DNA of 13,918 nucleotides from an uncultured Collinsella sp. (lineage in GTDB: Bacteria; Actinomycetota; Coriobacteriia; Coriobacteriales; Coriobacteriaceae). The translations under genes were made by a program, and so were the position numbers. This document shows, piece after piece, positions 6,369 to 13,323 of this stretch. Every line of letters begins with the position of its first letter. Within the stretch, counting starts at the first letter, position 1. The stretch covers positions 1 to 13,918 of the forward strand of contig UQZM01000052.1 in assembly GCA_900545615.1 (NCBI GenBank). The letters are read 5' to 3'. The notes beneath the pieces were generated by a model. That model was not told the DNA's origin. It ran no database searches and worked only from the letters and a program-made list of their open reading frames with translations.

Positions 6369-6470
6369 GCTAGCCTGCGGGAGGCCCTATATATCGTCCC
6401 GCGCGCAGTTTCGCAGCGAAGCGAGAATGTTTGAGCACGGGATGATATATAGGGCCTCCCGCAGGCTAGC
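6369..6470 (-). repeat. Hairpin repeat B (33-bp stem, conserved loop), 3' of the glycosyltransferase
   Basis: The arms 6369-6401 and 6438-6470 are complementary over 33 bp with one non-Watson-Crick pair. The 36-base loop (6402-6437), read on the minus strand, is TGCTCAAACATTCTCGC, TTCGC, then TGCGAAACTGCGCG. It equals the loop of hairpin A apart from a 9-base deletion. It begins 13 bases after the stop of the minus-strand glycosyltransferase, so relative to its upstream gene it has the same orientation as hairpin A has to dut. Confidence 0.9.
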
Positions 6471-6483
6471 GGACATTAAGACC

Positions 6484-7785
6484 CTAGCGAATATGCGCGG
6501 GTTTATCGCCCCAGTAGAAGCGGCAGAAGGCTCGTTTGCGCTTTTGGGGTTTGCCTACGAGCTCCATGGTTGCGATGGCTATATCTTCGGCTGCGTGGGG
6601 GCGGCGTAGTACTTCGCCGTTGATGAGTAGGGCTTTGAGTGATTCGGGATGATCGTGCAGATGGCGCAGGGTTACGATGAGTTCTCGTGCGGTGGTGACA
6701 TGCATGCTGGCGCCCATGCCGGTAAGCATCGTGGTGTTGGCCTTTTCCTGACCGTATGATTTGCCCAGCAGGATCATCGGCAGATGAGCGCACAGGCACT
6801 CGGTGACGGTGAGTCCGCCCGATTTGAGGATTGCCAGGTCGCAGCCGTGCATGAGGGCCGCCATGTCGTCCACGTAGTCCAGAACCGTGACGTTGTCGAG
6901 CTTCATGGCGTCGAAGAGCGTCTTGAGGCGGGTGGCGTATTCCTCATCCTTGCCCGGCAAAAAGACAAAGTGCATGTCCTCGAAGCTGCGCAGGAAGGGG
7001 AGTGTGCGGTCCATCTCCGCGCGAAAGCGAACGTACGGTTGAGGCAAACTGGCACCGGCCATCACCAACACAACGGTCTTGTCAGCGGGGAGATTGAACT
7101 TCTCGAGTTCTTCCTCGCGATTGTAGTCCGTATCAAACCCGGCGCGAATGGGGATGCCTGTAATGCGGATTTTGGTCTCGGGAACCTTACGGGGGCGAAG
7201 TGTCTCGGCCATAAATTCGTTGGCTACGCAGAACAGGTCGGTGTCCTTGTGGGGCCAAAAGCCTTCGACTTCGTAATCGGTCGGCACGCAGATGACCGGG
7301 TAATCGATACCCGTGATGACGCGGGCGCCCACAGCGACGTTGGCCGCCGTAATGTGTGTTGCGACCACAGCTATGGGCCTGCGGGTCCGGACGTATTCGT
7401 TGAAGGCGGGGAACATAATTCGTGACCATGCTGTGCCGCCGCCCCAGAGCAGATGTCCTGTAAGCGTATATCGCCAGGTCAGGTCGTAAATGGGGCGTGT
7501 GGCTCCCGTAAAAGAAGCCGCGGTCTTATTACCATCGAACCTAATGCGTCCAAAATCGAGGATATCTCGGACTTCGATCTCAATATCCTCAGGGATTCCC
7601 TTGGTGCCGCGGATAAGGTCAAATGCTTGTGCAATCGCGTTGGCGGCGGCTTTGTGGCCCGATCCAACCGATGCGTGCACAATGGTTACCAGGGGTTTTT
7701 GTGTAGGTGAAACGGTCATTTGCTCCGGTTGGGGAGTGGCTTGCATGGGCAGGGGAGCGCTATTGCTCGTCTGCGTTTGATCCAT
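6484..7785 (-). CDS. GT28 / MGDG-synthase-like glycolipid glycosyltransferase
   Basis: This 433-aa protein has the two-domain layout of the MGDG synthase/UgtP group, which puts glucose or galactose on diacylglycerol at the inner membrane face. The N-terminal domain (about 33-205) begins with VTIVHASVGSGHKAAANAI, where GSGH (41-44) is the family's GxGH acceptor-side loop. The C-terminal donor domain (about 235-405) has LVMAGAS and LAILKSGGLTVTE (SGGLTVTE at 322-329), the nucleotide-sugar loop seen as PGGxTxxE in relatives. A basic tail (KPQKRKRAFCRFYW) may help membrane attachment. The ATG is supported by AAGGGGAG six bases upstream. It is divergent from trxB and ends next to hairpin B. Sugar and acceptor are not determined; a MurG-like role is unlikely because of the GSGH-type N-domain. 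Confidence 0.85.
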   Translation of the reverse strand: MDQTQTSNSAPLPMQATPQPEQMTVSPTQKPLVTIVHASVGSGHKAAANAIAQAFDLIRGTKGIPEDIEIEVRDILDFGRIRFDGNKTAASFTGATRPIYDLTWRYTLTGHLLWGGGTAWSRIMFPAFNEYVRTRRPIAVVATHITAANVAVGARVITGIDYPVICVPTDYEVEGFWPHKDTDLFCVANEFMAETLRPRKVPETKIRITGIPIRAGFDTDYNREEELEKFNLPADKTVVLVMAGASLPQPYVRFRAEMDRTLPFLRSFEDMHFVFLPGKDEEYATRLKTLFDAMKLDNVTVLDYVDDMAALMHGCDLAILKSGGLTVTECLCAHLPMILLGKSYGQEKANTTMLTGMGASMHVTTARELIVTLRHLHDHPESLKALLINGEVLRRPHAAEDIAIATMELVGKPQKRKRAFCRFYWGDKPAHIR

Positions 7786-7902
7786 AGATAACTCCCCTTA
7801 ATCTTTGTTTCGCAAAGAATCATTGTAGTGCATGAGTGTCACGTTTGCCTAAATTTGGGTATGAGCGCAAAGAACGCCAATCTTTCGACAGGAGGTCTCT
7901 TC

Positions 7903-8841
7903 ATGACTACCGATCAGCCGATCGATGTTGCGATTATCGGTGGCGGCCCTGCGGGCTATGCTGCGGCCATTTATGCGGCGCGCTCCAACCTAACGACGAC
8001 CGTGATTGAACAGGGCATGTCGGGCGGACAGATCGCCACGACCAATGAAGTCGAGAACTATCCGGGCATTCCGCTCTTGAGTGGCGCCGAACTCGGCGAG
8101 CGTTTTCAGCAGCATGCAGAGGGCCTGGGAGCGCAGGTCGCATGGAGCATGGTTACGGGTATCGATTACGATGCCGATGCAGCGCTGTTTACGGTGCATC
8201 ACGACATGGGCGATACGCTGGCCTCGAGCGTTATCGCTTGCATGGGTGCCACCCCGCGTCCGGCAGGTTTCGCTGGCGAGGATACGTATCGCGGTCGTGG
8301 CGTTTCATATTGCGCAACATGTGACGGCATGTTCTTCCGCGGCAAACAGGTCTTTGTAATCGGTGGTGGCAATTCGGCATGCGAAGAGGCACTGTTCCTG
8401 TCCGATATTGCCAGCAGCGTGACCATCGTGCTGCGCCGCGACCAGTTTCGTGCGCCTGATGGTGTTGTTCAGAAGGTGCTCGAAAAGGATAATATTACAG
8501 TTAGGTACCAAACTAGTATTGTGGAGCTTTCGGGCGAAGCCATGCCAACGACGATCACCTTTAAGGACAATGCATCCGGTGAGACTCATACCGAGTCATT
8601 TGAACCTGGCTCGTTTGGCATCTTTGTCTTTACGGGGACGCAGCCACATACCGAGCTTGTTGAGCATCTCGTCGATCTGGCTCCTGACGGCGGCATTGTC
8701 ACCGACGATTCGATGGCCACCCGTACGCCCGGCTTATTCGCAGCCGGCGATATCCGTTCCAAGCGTTTACGCCAGGTTGTGACCGCCGTTTCTGACGGAG
8801 CCATAGCAGCAACTAGTGCATACGTGTTTCTCCGTGGATAA
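7903..8841 (+). CDS. trxB: TrxB, thioredoxin-disulfide reductase
   Basis: This FAD enzyme reduces thioredoxin with NADPH. I chose the ATG at 7903 (312 aa) because AGGAGGT sits six bases before it and the FAD-binding strand starts right after; the open frame continues upstream to 7828 but without a ribosome site. FAD motif: IIGGGPAGYAAAIYAAR (from residue 11). Redox-active CATC at Cys137-Cys140 followed by DG. Second dinucleotide fold VIGGGNSACEEA (152-163), with RRDQFRA for the 2'-phosphate of NADPH. Second FAD motif TPGLFAAGDIR near the C-terminus. Length and motifs are those of a standard low-molecular-weight reductase. No thioredoxin gene is adjacent; the gene is followed by its own terminator. 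Confidence 0.96.
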   Translation: MTTDQPIDVAIIGGGPAGYAAAIYAARSNLTTTVIEQGMSGGQIATTNEVENYPGIPLLSGAELGERFQQHAEGLGAQVAWSMVTGIDYDADAALFTVHHDMGDTLASSVIACMGATPRPAGFAGEDTYRGRGVSYCATCDGMFFRGKQVFVIGGGNSACEEALFLSDIASSVTIVLRRDQFRAPDGVVQKVLEKDNITVRYQTSIVELSGEAMPTTITFKDNASGETHTESFEPGSFGIFVFTGTQPHTELVEHLVDLAPDGGIVTDDSMATRTPGLFAAGDIRSKRLRQVVTAVSDGAIAATSAYVFLRG

Positions 8842-8882
8842 GTACGATAATATATCTTATGTAAGGTTGTTATCTATTAACT

Positions 8883-8924
8883 AAATGGCGGGACGATGCA
8901 TCAGTGCACTGTCCCGCCATTTTT
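8883..8924 (+). terminator. Intrinsic terminator of trxB
   Basis: A perfect 12-bp stem AAATGGCGGGAC (8883-8894) / GTCCCGCCATTT (8911-8922) encloses a 16-base loop. It is followed by a T-run (8920-8924, then CTT). It lies 41 bases after the trxB stop. Confidence 0.9.
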
Positions 8925-8944
8925 CTTGCAGGCTATATGGTATG

Positions 8945-8970
8945 CAAAACTAGATAACCTAGAATACAAT
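8945..8970 (+). promoter_or_regulatory. Candidate promoter/operator region of the DUF1836 gene
   Basis: A TACAAT -10-like hexamer (8965-8970) lies about 25 bases before the ATG; the -35 is not clear. Just upstream is CAAAACTAGATA (8945-8956), followed by ACCTAG. The same 12 bases recur in the palindrome upstream of degV (10619-10630). GTTATCTA at 8869-8876 is the inverted complement of TAGATAAC at 8951-8958. Confidence 0.4.
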
Positions 8971-8994
8971 ATAGAAAATGAACGGAGGACCTTT

Positions 8995-9606
8995 ATGAAC
9001 CACGTTAAACACGTTATTCCGATGTCTGATTCGTCGGTCAGCATTAAGCCTGAGGATATTCAGCCCACTGTGCTGCCCGATGCATTTATTCAGTCCGATA
9101 TCGTGCGCAAACTCAATACGTTGAGTCTGCCGCGCTATGACCAGTTGCCCAATGTGACGCTCTACCGCGACCAGGTTATTGAGTATGTTGCGCTGTGGAT
9201 GGAGCCGCTGTTCATTTGCGTTGAGCAGCCTATCATTACGCCATCGATGATCAATAACTACGTAAAGGTCGGCCTAGTGCCTGCTCCGGTCAAAAAGCAA
9301 TATGGCCGCGAGCAGATTGCCCGCCTGATCGCTATCTGCATCTTTAAGCAGGTGCTACCTATTGCTGCTGTGCAGGCACTCTTTAACATTCAGCGTTTGA
9401 GCTACGATGCCCCGACGGCCTTTGATTATGTGGTCGATCAGCTCGAGGCATCGATTCGTGCGGCGTTTTCCGTCGAGCAGACTCTCGTGCCCGATACGGC
9501 GCATCAGGTAACGCGTGAGTCGCTGCTTGTGCGTAGCGCGGTATCGTCCTTCGTTTCGAAGGCTTACTTGATGAGCTATCTCAAGTTCAACGGGTTTAAT
9601 AGCTAG
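8995..9606 (+). CDS. DUF1836 protein, putative MerR-like DNA-binding protein
   Basis: This 203-aa protein resembles the DUF1836 family, which is common in Firmicutes and Coriobacteria and has no settled function. The core at about residues 75-125 (PIITPSMINNYVKVGLVPAPVKKQYGREQIARLIAICIFK) looks like the MerR winged-helix pattern: a short helix, a turn with 'xNYxxxGLVxxP', then 'Y..eqi..L..I..lk'. DNA binding is therefore likely, but no effector domain is recognised; the rest is helical. The ATG at 8995 is set by GGAGG (8984-8988) six bases upstream. An upstream in-frame extension would run back into the trxB terminator and is rejected. It is a single gene flanked by terminators on both sides. 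Confidence 0.75.
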   Translation: MNHVKHVIPMSDSSVSIKPEDIQPTVLPDAFIQSDIVRKLNTLSLPRYDQLPNVTLYRDQVIEYVALWMEPLFICVEQPIITPSMINNYVKVGLVPAPVKKQYGREQIARLIAICIFKQVLPIAAVQALFNIQRLSYDAPTAFDYVVDQLEASIRAAFSVEQTLVPDTAHQVTRESLLVRSAVSSFVSKAYLMSYLKFNGFNS

Positions 9607-9618
9607 CCGACGTATAAA

Positions 9619-9667
9619 ACGGGCGGTACAAAGAGCCATCTGTCGCTTTGTACCGCCCGTATTTTTG
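9619..9667. terminator. Bidirectional intrinsic terminator between the DUF1836 gene and degV
   Basis: A perfect 15-bp stem ACGGGCGGTACAAAG (9619-9633) / CTTTGTACCGCCCGT (9646-9660) has a 12-base loop. ATTTTTG follows on the plus strand, and GTTTTATACG follows on the minus strand. It lies between the ends of two convergent genes and can serve both. Confidence 0.92.
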
Positions 9668-9679
9668 CCTGGTTGGACT

Positions 9680-10546
9680 TTATTTGCCCGAAGCCACGCC
9701 CATGCCGTAGCCGATAATGAGCCCATGCATTTCGGCATAGTATGAATCTAGCCCGTTACAGGACATGATGATGGTTTTGGAGCCGGGCCAATGCTCGACT
9801 ATGCGGTCAGTAAGCGCCTGGGCTCCAGCTTCGTTCTCAACGTGATCGATGACGACCTCGCCGCCCGTAAAACCCTCGGCTTCCATGGTATCGATGATCT
9901 TGTTGAGCATCTTCTTTTCGCCACGCGTGTGCCCGACGAGTTCGATTTTACCGGCCTCGCTCGCCGTGCCCAAAATGCGGATATTGAGCTTGTTGGCAAT
10001 AACGCCGGCTGCCTTAGGGATACGTCCGGCTTTGGCGAGGTTTTCGTAATTGCACAAGCTGAAGAGGATTTTGCTGTTCTGCTCAAGGCTATCGAAGTAT
10101 GCGCAAGCTTCCTCGAATGAGACATCCGGATTGCTTGCAAGATAGCGGTCGAACAGCAAGAAAATGAGGTCCATTTTGCCGCCAGCTGCGCGTGAATTGA
10201 CTAAATGAATCTGTCGGTCGGGCTCCTCGGCAAGAACCATATCGCGAGCCGTGGCTGCCGCGTTGTAGCTGCCCGACACGCCCTCAGAGATCGGCATGCA
10301 GATGGTCTTGTCTGCCAATTTGAAGAGCTCGGCCCACTCACCTACGCTGGGACAAGCGCTCGAAGAAGCGTTCGTCTCCGCCATAACAGCGCAGTTGAGC
10401 TCATGAACATCGAGCGAAAGGTCATCAACGAATTCACGCTCCCCCACTCGAATTTTGAGGGGCGCAAATGCAAAGGTGGTATGGGGCGCGGTCGGTTGCC
10501 AATCGCGGAGGTTGCAGCTTGAATCGGAGATAAGTGCCCAGCTCAT
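9680..10546 (-). CDS. DegV family fatty-acid-binding protein
   Basis: DegV/FakB-type proteins bind a single fatty acid; in Firmicutes some act with the FakA kinase to phosphorylate host fatty acids. The 288-aa length is typical. Features seen: N-terminal WALISDSSCNL (family D(S/T) start), the fatty-acid-contact region SSSACPSVGEW near 60-70, the ISEGVSGSYNAA loop (about 95-106), the NSRAAGGKMDLIF segment, and C-terminal CNGLDSYYAEMHGLIIGYGMGVAS, where family members usually have GPVIGxHxGPG; here it is diverged. The ATG has AAAGGA six bases upstream and a TATAAT box about 30 bases upstream. No fakA homologue is in the window. Whether it is a true FakB partner is unknown. Confidence 0.85.
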   Translation of the reverse strand: MSWALISDSSCNLRDWQPTAPHTTFAFAPLKIRVGEREFVDDLSLDVHELNCAVMAETNASSSACPSVGEWAELFKLADKTICMPISEGVSGSYNAAATARDMVLAEEPDRQIHLVNSRAAGGKMDLIFLLFDRYLASNPDVSFEEACAYFDSLEQNSKILFSLCNYENLAKAGRIPKAAGVIANKLNIRILGTASEAGKIELVGHTRGEKKMLNKIIDTMEAEGFTGGEVVIDHVENEAGAQALTDRIVEHWPGSKTIIMSCNGLDSYYAEMHGLIIGYGMGVASGK

Positions 10547-10575
10547 AGAGGGTCCTTTCTAATTGTTCCCATTCA

Positions 10576-10581
10576 ATTATA
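10576..10581 (-). promoter_or_regulatory. -10 element of the degV promoter
   Basis: A perfect TATAAT on the minus strand ends 29 bases before the degV ATG. The region about 17 bases further upstream (GCCCAA) is a poor -35, so an activator or the nearby palindrome could matter. Confidence 0.6.
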
Positions 10582-10601
10582 GCCATCTTGCAGACCGATT
10601 G

Positions 10602-10636
10602 GGCCGCTATCTAGTATTCAAAACTAGATAGCGGCC
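10602..10636. repeat. 14-bp perfect palindrome upstream of degV
   Basis: GGCCGCTATCTAGT (10602-10615) and ACTAGATAGCGGCC (10623-10636) are perfectly complementary with a 7-base spacer. There is no T-run on either side, so intrinsic termination is unlikely. It lies 20 to 55 bases upstream of the degV -10, an operator-like position. It contains the CAAAACTAGATA 12-mer found upstream of the DUF1836 gene. Confidence 0.75.
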
Positions 10637-10647
10637 TGCACTAAAGG

Positions 10648-10687
10648 CAAAAGAATGGACCCCATGACTCAAAGCCACGAGGTCCAT
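10648..10687 (-). terminator. Probable terminator of the NlpC/P60 gene
   Basis: On the minus strand ATGGACC and GGTCCAT (7 bp, 10681-10687 / 10655-10661) flank a loop that can pair further (CGTG/CATG). They are followed by TCTTTTG. The site is 23 bases past the stop of the NlpC gene. Confidence 0.65.
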
Positions 10688-10710
10688 ATCCGTTTGCATT
10701 ATCTGAATAC

Positions 10711-11838
10711 TTAGTAACGCACGAAGATGTAGTTATTGTTCATGCCGGCGGCAACGGAGCTGATGATAACACCCGTGTTGTAGTCGGAAGCATGAATCAT
10801 CTGACCACCACCGATGTAAATGCCGGTGTGGTACGAGTTGACCACAACGTCACCGGGCTGCGGATCGGACACACGCGTCCAGCCCATAAAGGTGCCCGTG
10901 GTGCCCAGGCGGCAATAGCGACCAGTGAGGCAATAGCTAACAAAACCAGAGCAGTCGAAGCTGTTCGGGCCAATTCCGCCCCAGGAATAAGCGCAACCAA
11001 GCTTACTGTATGCGCGCGAGACAACAGAACCGCCATCAACAGACTGGCTCGGAGCAGGAGGCGTCGGAGCCGGAGCAGGTGTGTAGGGCTGCGGCGTCGG
11101 AGCAGGTGCCGGCGTAGGAGCCGGAGTGTTGCCGCCCTGGTTGTTGTTATTGCTGGTCTGGCCACCGTTGTTGGTGTTCTCGGTCGTACCGGCAGTCTCG
11201 TTGCTCACCGTGGCCTTCTCGGCGGTGCTGGCGTTGATGCCGGCCTGCAGCGCGGCGTTGGCCTCGGCCTCGGCGGCAAGCTCGGCCTGCAGCTGCGAAT
11301 CCAGGGAATTTACGACGTTCTGGGCTTCAGCCTGCTGGGCATTAAGCTCGTCGACCTTCTTTTGCGTGGCGGCGACGTTCTTCTCCTGCTCGGCCTGCTT
11401 ATCGGTGAGCTGCTGCTTAAGCTCCTTGACCTCTTGAATGGTCTGAGCCTGCTTATCGGAAACTTTGCCGTAGTAGAACAGACGGTTGAGCATATCGCTC
11501 AGGTCATCGACGCCCGTCAGAACCTGAAGCAGGCTAAGGCCGCCGGTTTTGTACTCGCCGGCGACATAGGTCGAGAGCTTGGCCTGACCATCGGCAATTT
11601 CCTGCTGCTTTTGCGTGATCTCGCCAGCAGTCTGATCGAGCGCCTGCGTCTGCGTGGCGAGCTCATCGTAAATCTGCTGGGTTTGGGTACCGATCTGCTC
11701 GAGCTTAGTACGAGCAGCGGCAAGGTCGGATGCGGTATCGGCGTAGGCAGGAGCCGCGAGGCCCAAGCCCAAAACACAAGCGAGGGTTGCCGTAGCAGCG
11801 CAGCGTGCCATGTTTTTATGCGTGTTTGCTGTGCGCAT
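10711..11838 (-). CDS. Secreted NlpC/P60 peptidoglycan endopeptidase with coiled-coil N-domain
   Basis: This is a cell-wall hydrolase of the RipA/p60-like type, expected to cut D-Glu-meso-DAP-type stem peptides. The 375-aa precursor has a signal peptide (hydrophobic ~14-30, cleavage after AYA at residue 33). A long coiled coil follows at about 34-205 (many Gln/Ala/Glu heptads, often autoinhibitory or FtsEX-linked in relatives). Next come an Asn/Gly/Thr-rich stretch (215-238) and a Pro-Ala-Thr linker (239-266). The NlpC/P60 domain runs from about 270 to 375, with catalytic Cys296 (FDCSGF), His337 (SYHTGIYIG) and His349 (MIHAS) as third residue. The domain also holds Cys282, Cys303 and Cys309. 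The ATG is backed by AAAGGAAG four bases upstream. It lies 32 bases after apt on the same strand. Confidence 0.92.
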   Translation of the reverse strand: MRTANTHKNMARCAATATLACVLGLGLAAPAYADTASDLAAARTKLEQIGTQTQQIYDELATQTQALDQTAGEITQKQQEIADGQAKLSTYVAGEYKTGGLSLLQVLTGVDDLSDMLNRLFYYGKVSDKQAQTIQEVKELKQQLTDKQAEQEKNVAATQKKVDELNAQQAEAQNVVNSLDSQLQAELAAEAEANAALQAGINASTAEKATVSNETAGTTENTNNGGQTSNNNNQGGNTPAPTPAPAPTPQPYTPAPAPTPPAPSQSVDGGSVVSRAYSKLGCAYSWGGIGPNSFDCSGFVSYCLTGRYCRLGTTGTFMGWTRVSDPQPGDVVVNSYHTGIYIGGGQMIHASDYNTGVIISSVAAGMNNNYIFVRY

Positions 11839-11870
11839 GTAGCTTCCTTTCCAGTAACTAAGGGTAACGG

Positions 11871-12401
11871 CTAGTCCACCGTCACCAGGCTAAAGAGCTC
11901 CACATCGTCATCAGACGGCGTGAGCTTCTCGCGCGGGTTGAGAAACGCAAGCTCAAGGATACAACCGTAACCGACAAGCTTTGCGCCCATATCTCGCACC
12001 AGTTTACCTGTTGCCTCGACGGTTCCTCCCGTCGCGACCAAGTCGTCCAGAATCAACACGGTATCTTTAGAGCTGATAGCGTCGGCATGGATTTCAATTG
12101 AATCGGTGCCGTACTCGAGCTCGTAGCTCTGACTTACGGTCTCGCGCGGTAGCTTGCCAGGTTTACGTGCGGGAACAAAGCCGGCGCCAAGGGCTACAGC
12201 CACCGGTACGCCAACCATAAAGCCGCGAGCCTCGGGACCCACGACCTTGGTGATTCCCATGCCGGCAAAGTGCTCGGCGAGGGCATCGGTCATGGCTTTG
12301 AGCGCCTCGGGATTGCCAAAGAGCGGCGTGATGTCTTTAAAGATGACTCCGGGCTCGGGATAGTCGGGGATGTCGACGATTTGAGATTCGAAGTCGTACA
12401 T
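11871..12401 (-). CDS. apt: Apt, adenine phosphoribosyltransferase
   Basis: It salvages adenine with PRPP to AMP. I place the start at the ATG at 12401 (176 aa, MYDFESQIVDIPDYPEPGV), which has GAAAGG at a suitable distance; a TTG five codons upstream would overlap that ribosome site. Motifs: PDYPEPGVIFKDITPL (APRT N-terminal signature), VGPEARGFMVGVPVA, and the PRPP loop VLILDDLVATGGT. Length matches bacterial APRTs (170-180 aa). It sits 40 bases after the MerR gene and 32 bases before the NlpC gene, all in one direction, so co-transcription is likely. Confidence 0.96.
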   Translation of the reverse strand: MYDFESQIVDIPDYPEPGVIFKDITPLFGNPEALKAMTDALAEHFAGMGITKVVGPEARGFMVGVPVAVALGAGFVPARKPGKLPRETVSQSYELEYGTDSIEIHADAISSKDTVLILDDLVATGGTVEATGKLVRDMGAKLVGYGCILELAFLNPREKLTPSDDDVELFSLVTVD

Positions 12402-12441
12402 TGCATGACCTTTCAATGGGTTGCCGAAATTTCAGCAGCGG

Positions 12442-13320
12442 TTATTTGCCCGCGGTGGCGGCGCCGGATTGCGAAGGGGCGACGACTTTGAGCGGCTTTA
12501 CGAGAGAATCCTCGTGCGAAACCGGCGCGGCTGGCTCTTCGTTTTTGGCCTTGGTGGACTCGGAACGCGTGATTTCCTCATCGAGTGCATCGATGTCGGC
12601 GTCCTCGACCACGGCGTTGAGCGACTCAAAAACGCGGTTCTTGAGCAGCGCGGTGTGCACGCCCTCCGTCAGGTCGTGAAGCTTCTTAAACGCACGCTCG
12701 AGCTTGGCGTCGCGCTCGTCATCGGAGGTATCCATTCCGAGCATGCTCACGAGCACCTGCTCAAACATCGAGGACTCGCGGTTAGCGGAAGACACGTACT
12801 GACGCAGGTTGCGTGGCTCGATATGGAAGCGCGACAGCTCGGAGCAGTAACGGATGATCGGAAAATCGCGACCATCGACGAGCTCGCGGTTCTGCGGGCT
12901 TTTGATGATGCGAATGAGGTCGTTTTCGGCGAGCGAGCGGATAAACGAAATCTCGACGCCCAGCATATCGGGAATGGTCTCGATGGGATGCAGCTTTTGC
13001 TTAGTCTCCTTGGGCTCCGTCTTGAGCGGAACATCGGACAGCAAGCCCACCTCGTAGGCGAGCGTTGACAGGTCCGTGGCGTTTTCCAAGCGCTGCTTAA
13101 TCACGTTGAGTGGCATATAGCGGGTCTTCTGCAGGTGCAGAATGACCTCCAGGCGATCAACGTCCTCCTTGGAGTACTGACGGTATCCCTTTGGCGTACG
13201 ATGAGGGGTAATGAGCCCCTCATCCTCTAGAAATCTAATTTTTGAGTTCGAAAGATCGGGGTATGCGCCTCGAAGTAGGTTGACGACTTGGCCGATACTC
13301 AGATAGTTGCGTTCGGCCAT
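12442..13320 (-). CDS. MerR-family regulator next to an FHA gene (FtsR/Rv1828-like)
   Basis: The 292-aa protein has an N-terminal MerR winged helix-turn-helix (about 6-75: LSIGQVVNLLRGAYPDLSNS, KIRFLEDEGLITPHRTPKGYRQYS). A middle helical region and a second domain (about 110-190) follow, with an acidic low-complexity tail from about 240. The long form without a metal-binding Cys cluster and its place directly after a GarA-like FHA gene match Rv1828 of M. tuberculosis and FtsR of C. glutamicum. FtsR has been reported to activate ftsZ; the same target here is only inference. The ATG lies 3 bases after the FHA stop, so the pair is translationally coupled. Confidence 0.85.
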   Translation of the reverse strand: MAERNYLSIGQVVNLLRGAYPDLSNSKIRFLEDEGLITPHRTPKGYRQYSKEDVDRLEVILHLQKTRYMPLNVIKQRLENATDLSTLAYEVGLLSDVPLKTEPKETKQKLHPIETIPDMLGVEISFIRSLAENDLIRIIKSPQNRELVDGRDFPIIRYCSELSRFHIEPRNLRQYVSSANRESSMFEQVLVSMLGMDTSDDERDAKLERAFKKLHDLTEGVHTALLKNRVFESLNAVVEDADIDALDEEITRSESTKAKNEEPAAPVSHEDSLVKPLKVVAPSQSGAATAGK

Positions 13321-13323
13321 GCC

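Larger units (their letters stand above)
6092..6483. other. Non-coding convergent intergenic region with three long hairpins
   Basis: No credible gene lies here between the ends of dut (+) and the glycosyltransferase (-). The region contains hairpin A (6108-6210), hairpin C (6244-6292) and hairpin B (6369-6470), each listed separately. The 75 bases between C and B (6293-6368) are partly T-rich and show only a weak TTCCCC/GGGGAA dyad. Confidence 0.85.

Noticed and set aside
6427..6609. 60-codon plus-strand frame starting in hairpin B
   Set aside because: It is made of the hairpin arm and the antisense of the glycosyltransferase 3' end, with no ribosome site.
7802..7818. TCTTTG/CAAAGA dyad between the glycosyltransferase gene and trxB
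   Set aside because: Only 6 AT-rich base pairs; could be an operator but there is no further support.
7828..7902. Upstream extension of trxB
   Set aside because: In frame, but without a ribosome site or family similarity; AGGAGGT sits just before the ATG at 7903 and the FAD-binding fold begins there.
8896..8994. Upstream extension of the DUF1836 gene
   Set aside because: It would start inside the loop of the trxB terminator; GGAGG before 8995 defines the start.
9604..9634. Similarity between hairpin C and the DUF1836/degV terminator (AGCCGACG and TACAAAG)
   Set aside because: The shared words are short and differently spaced; the stems are otherwise unrelated, so chance is the simpler reading.
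10792..11874. A 360-codon open frame on the plus strand, antisense to the NlpC/P60 gene
   Set aside because: It is a by-product of the GC-biased, repetitive coiled-coil and Pro-rich coding on the other strand; its translation is low-complexity Leu/Arg/Gly and it has no ribosome site. The minus-strand gene has a signal peptide and catalytic motifs.
12402..12416. TTG start five codons upstream for apt
   Set aside because: The GAAAGG ribosome site for the ATG at 12401 would be inside it, and nothing suitable precedes the TTG.
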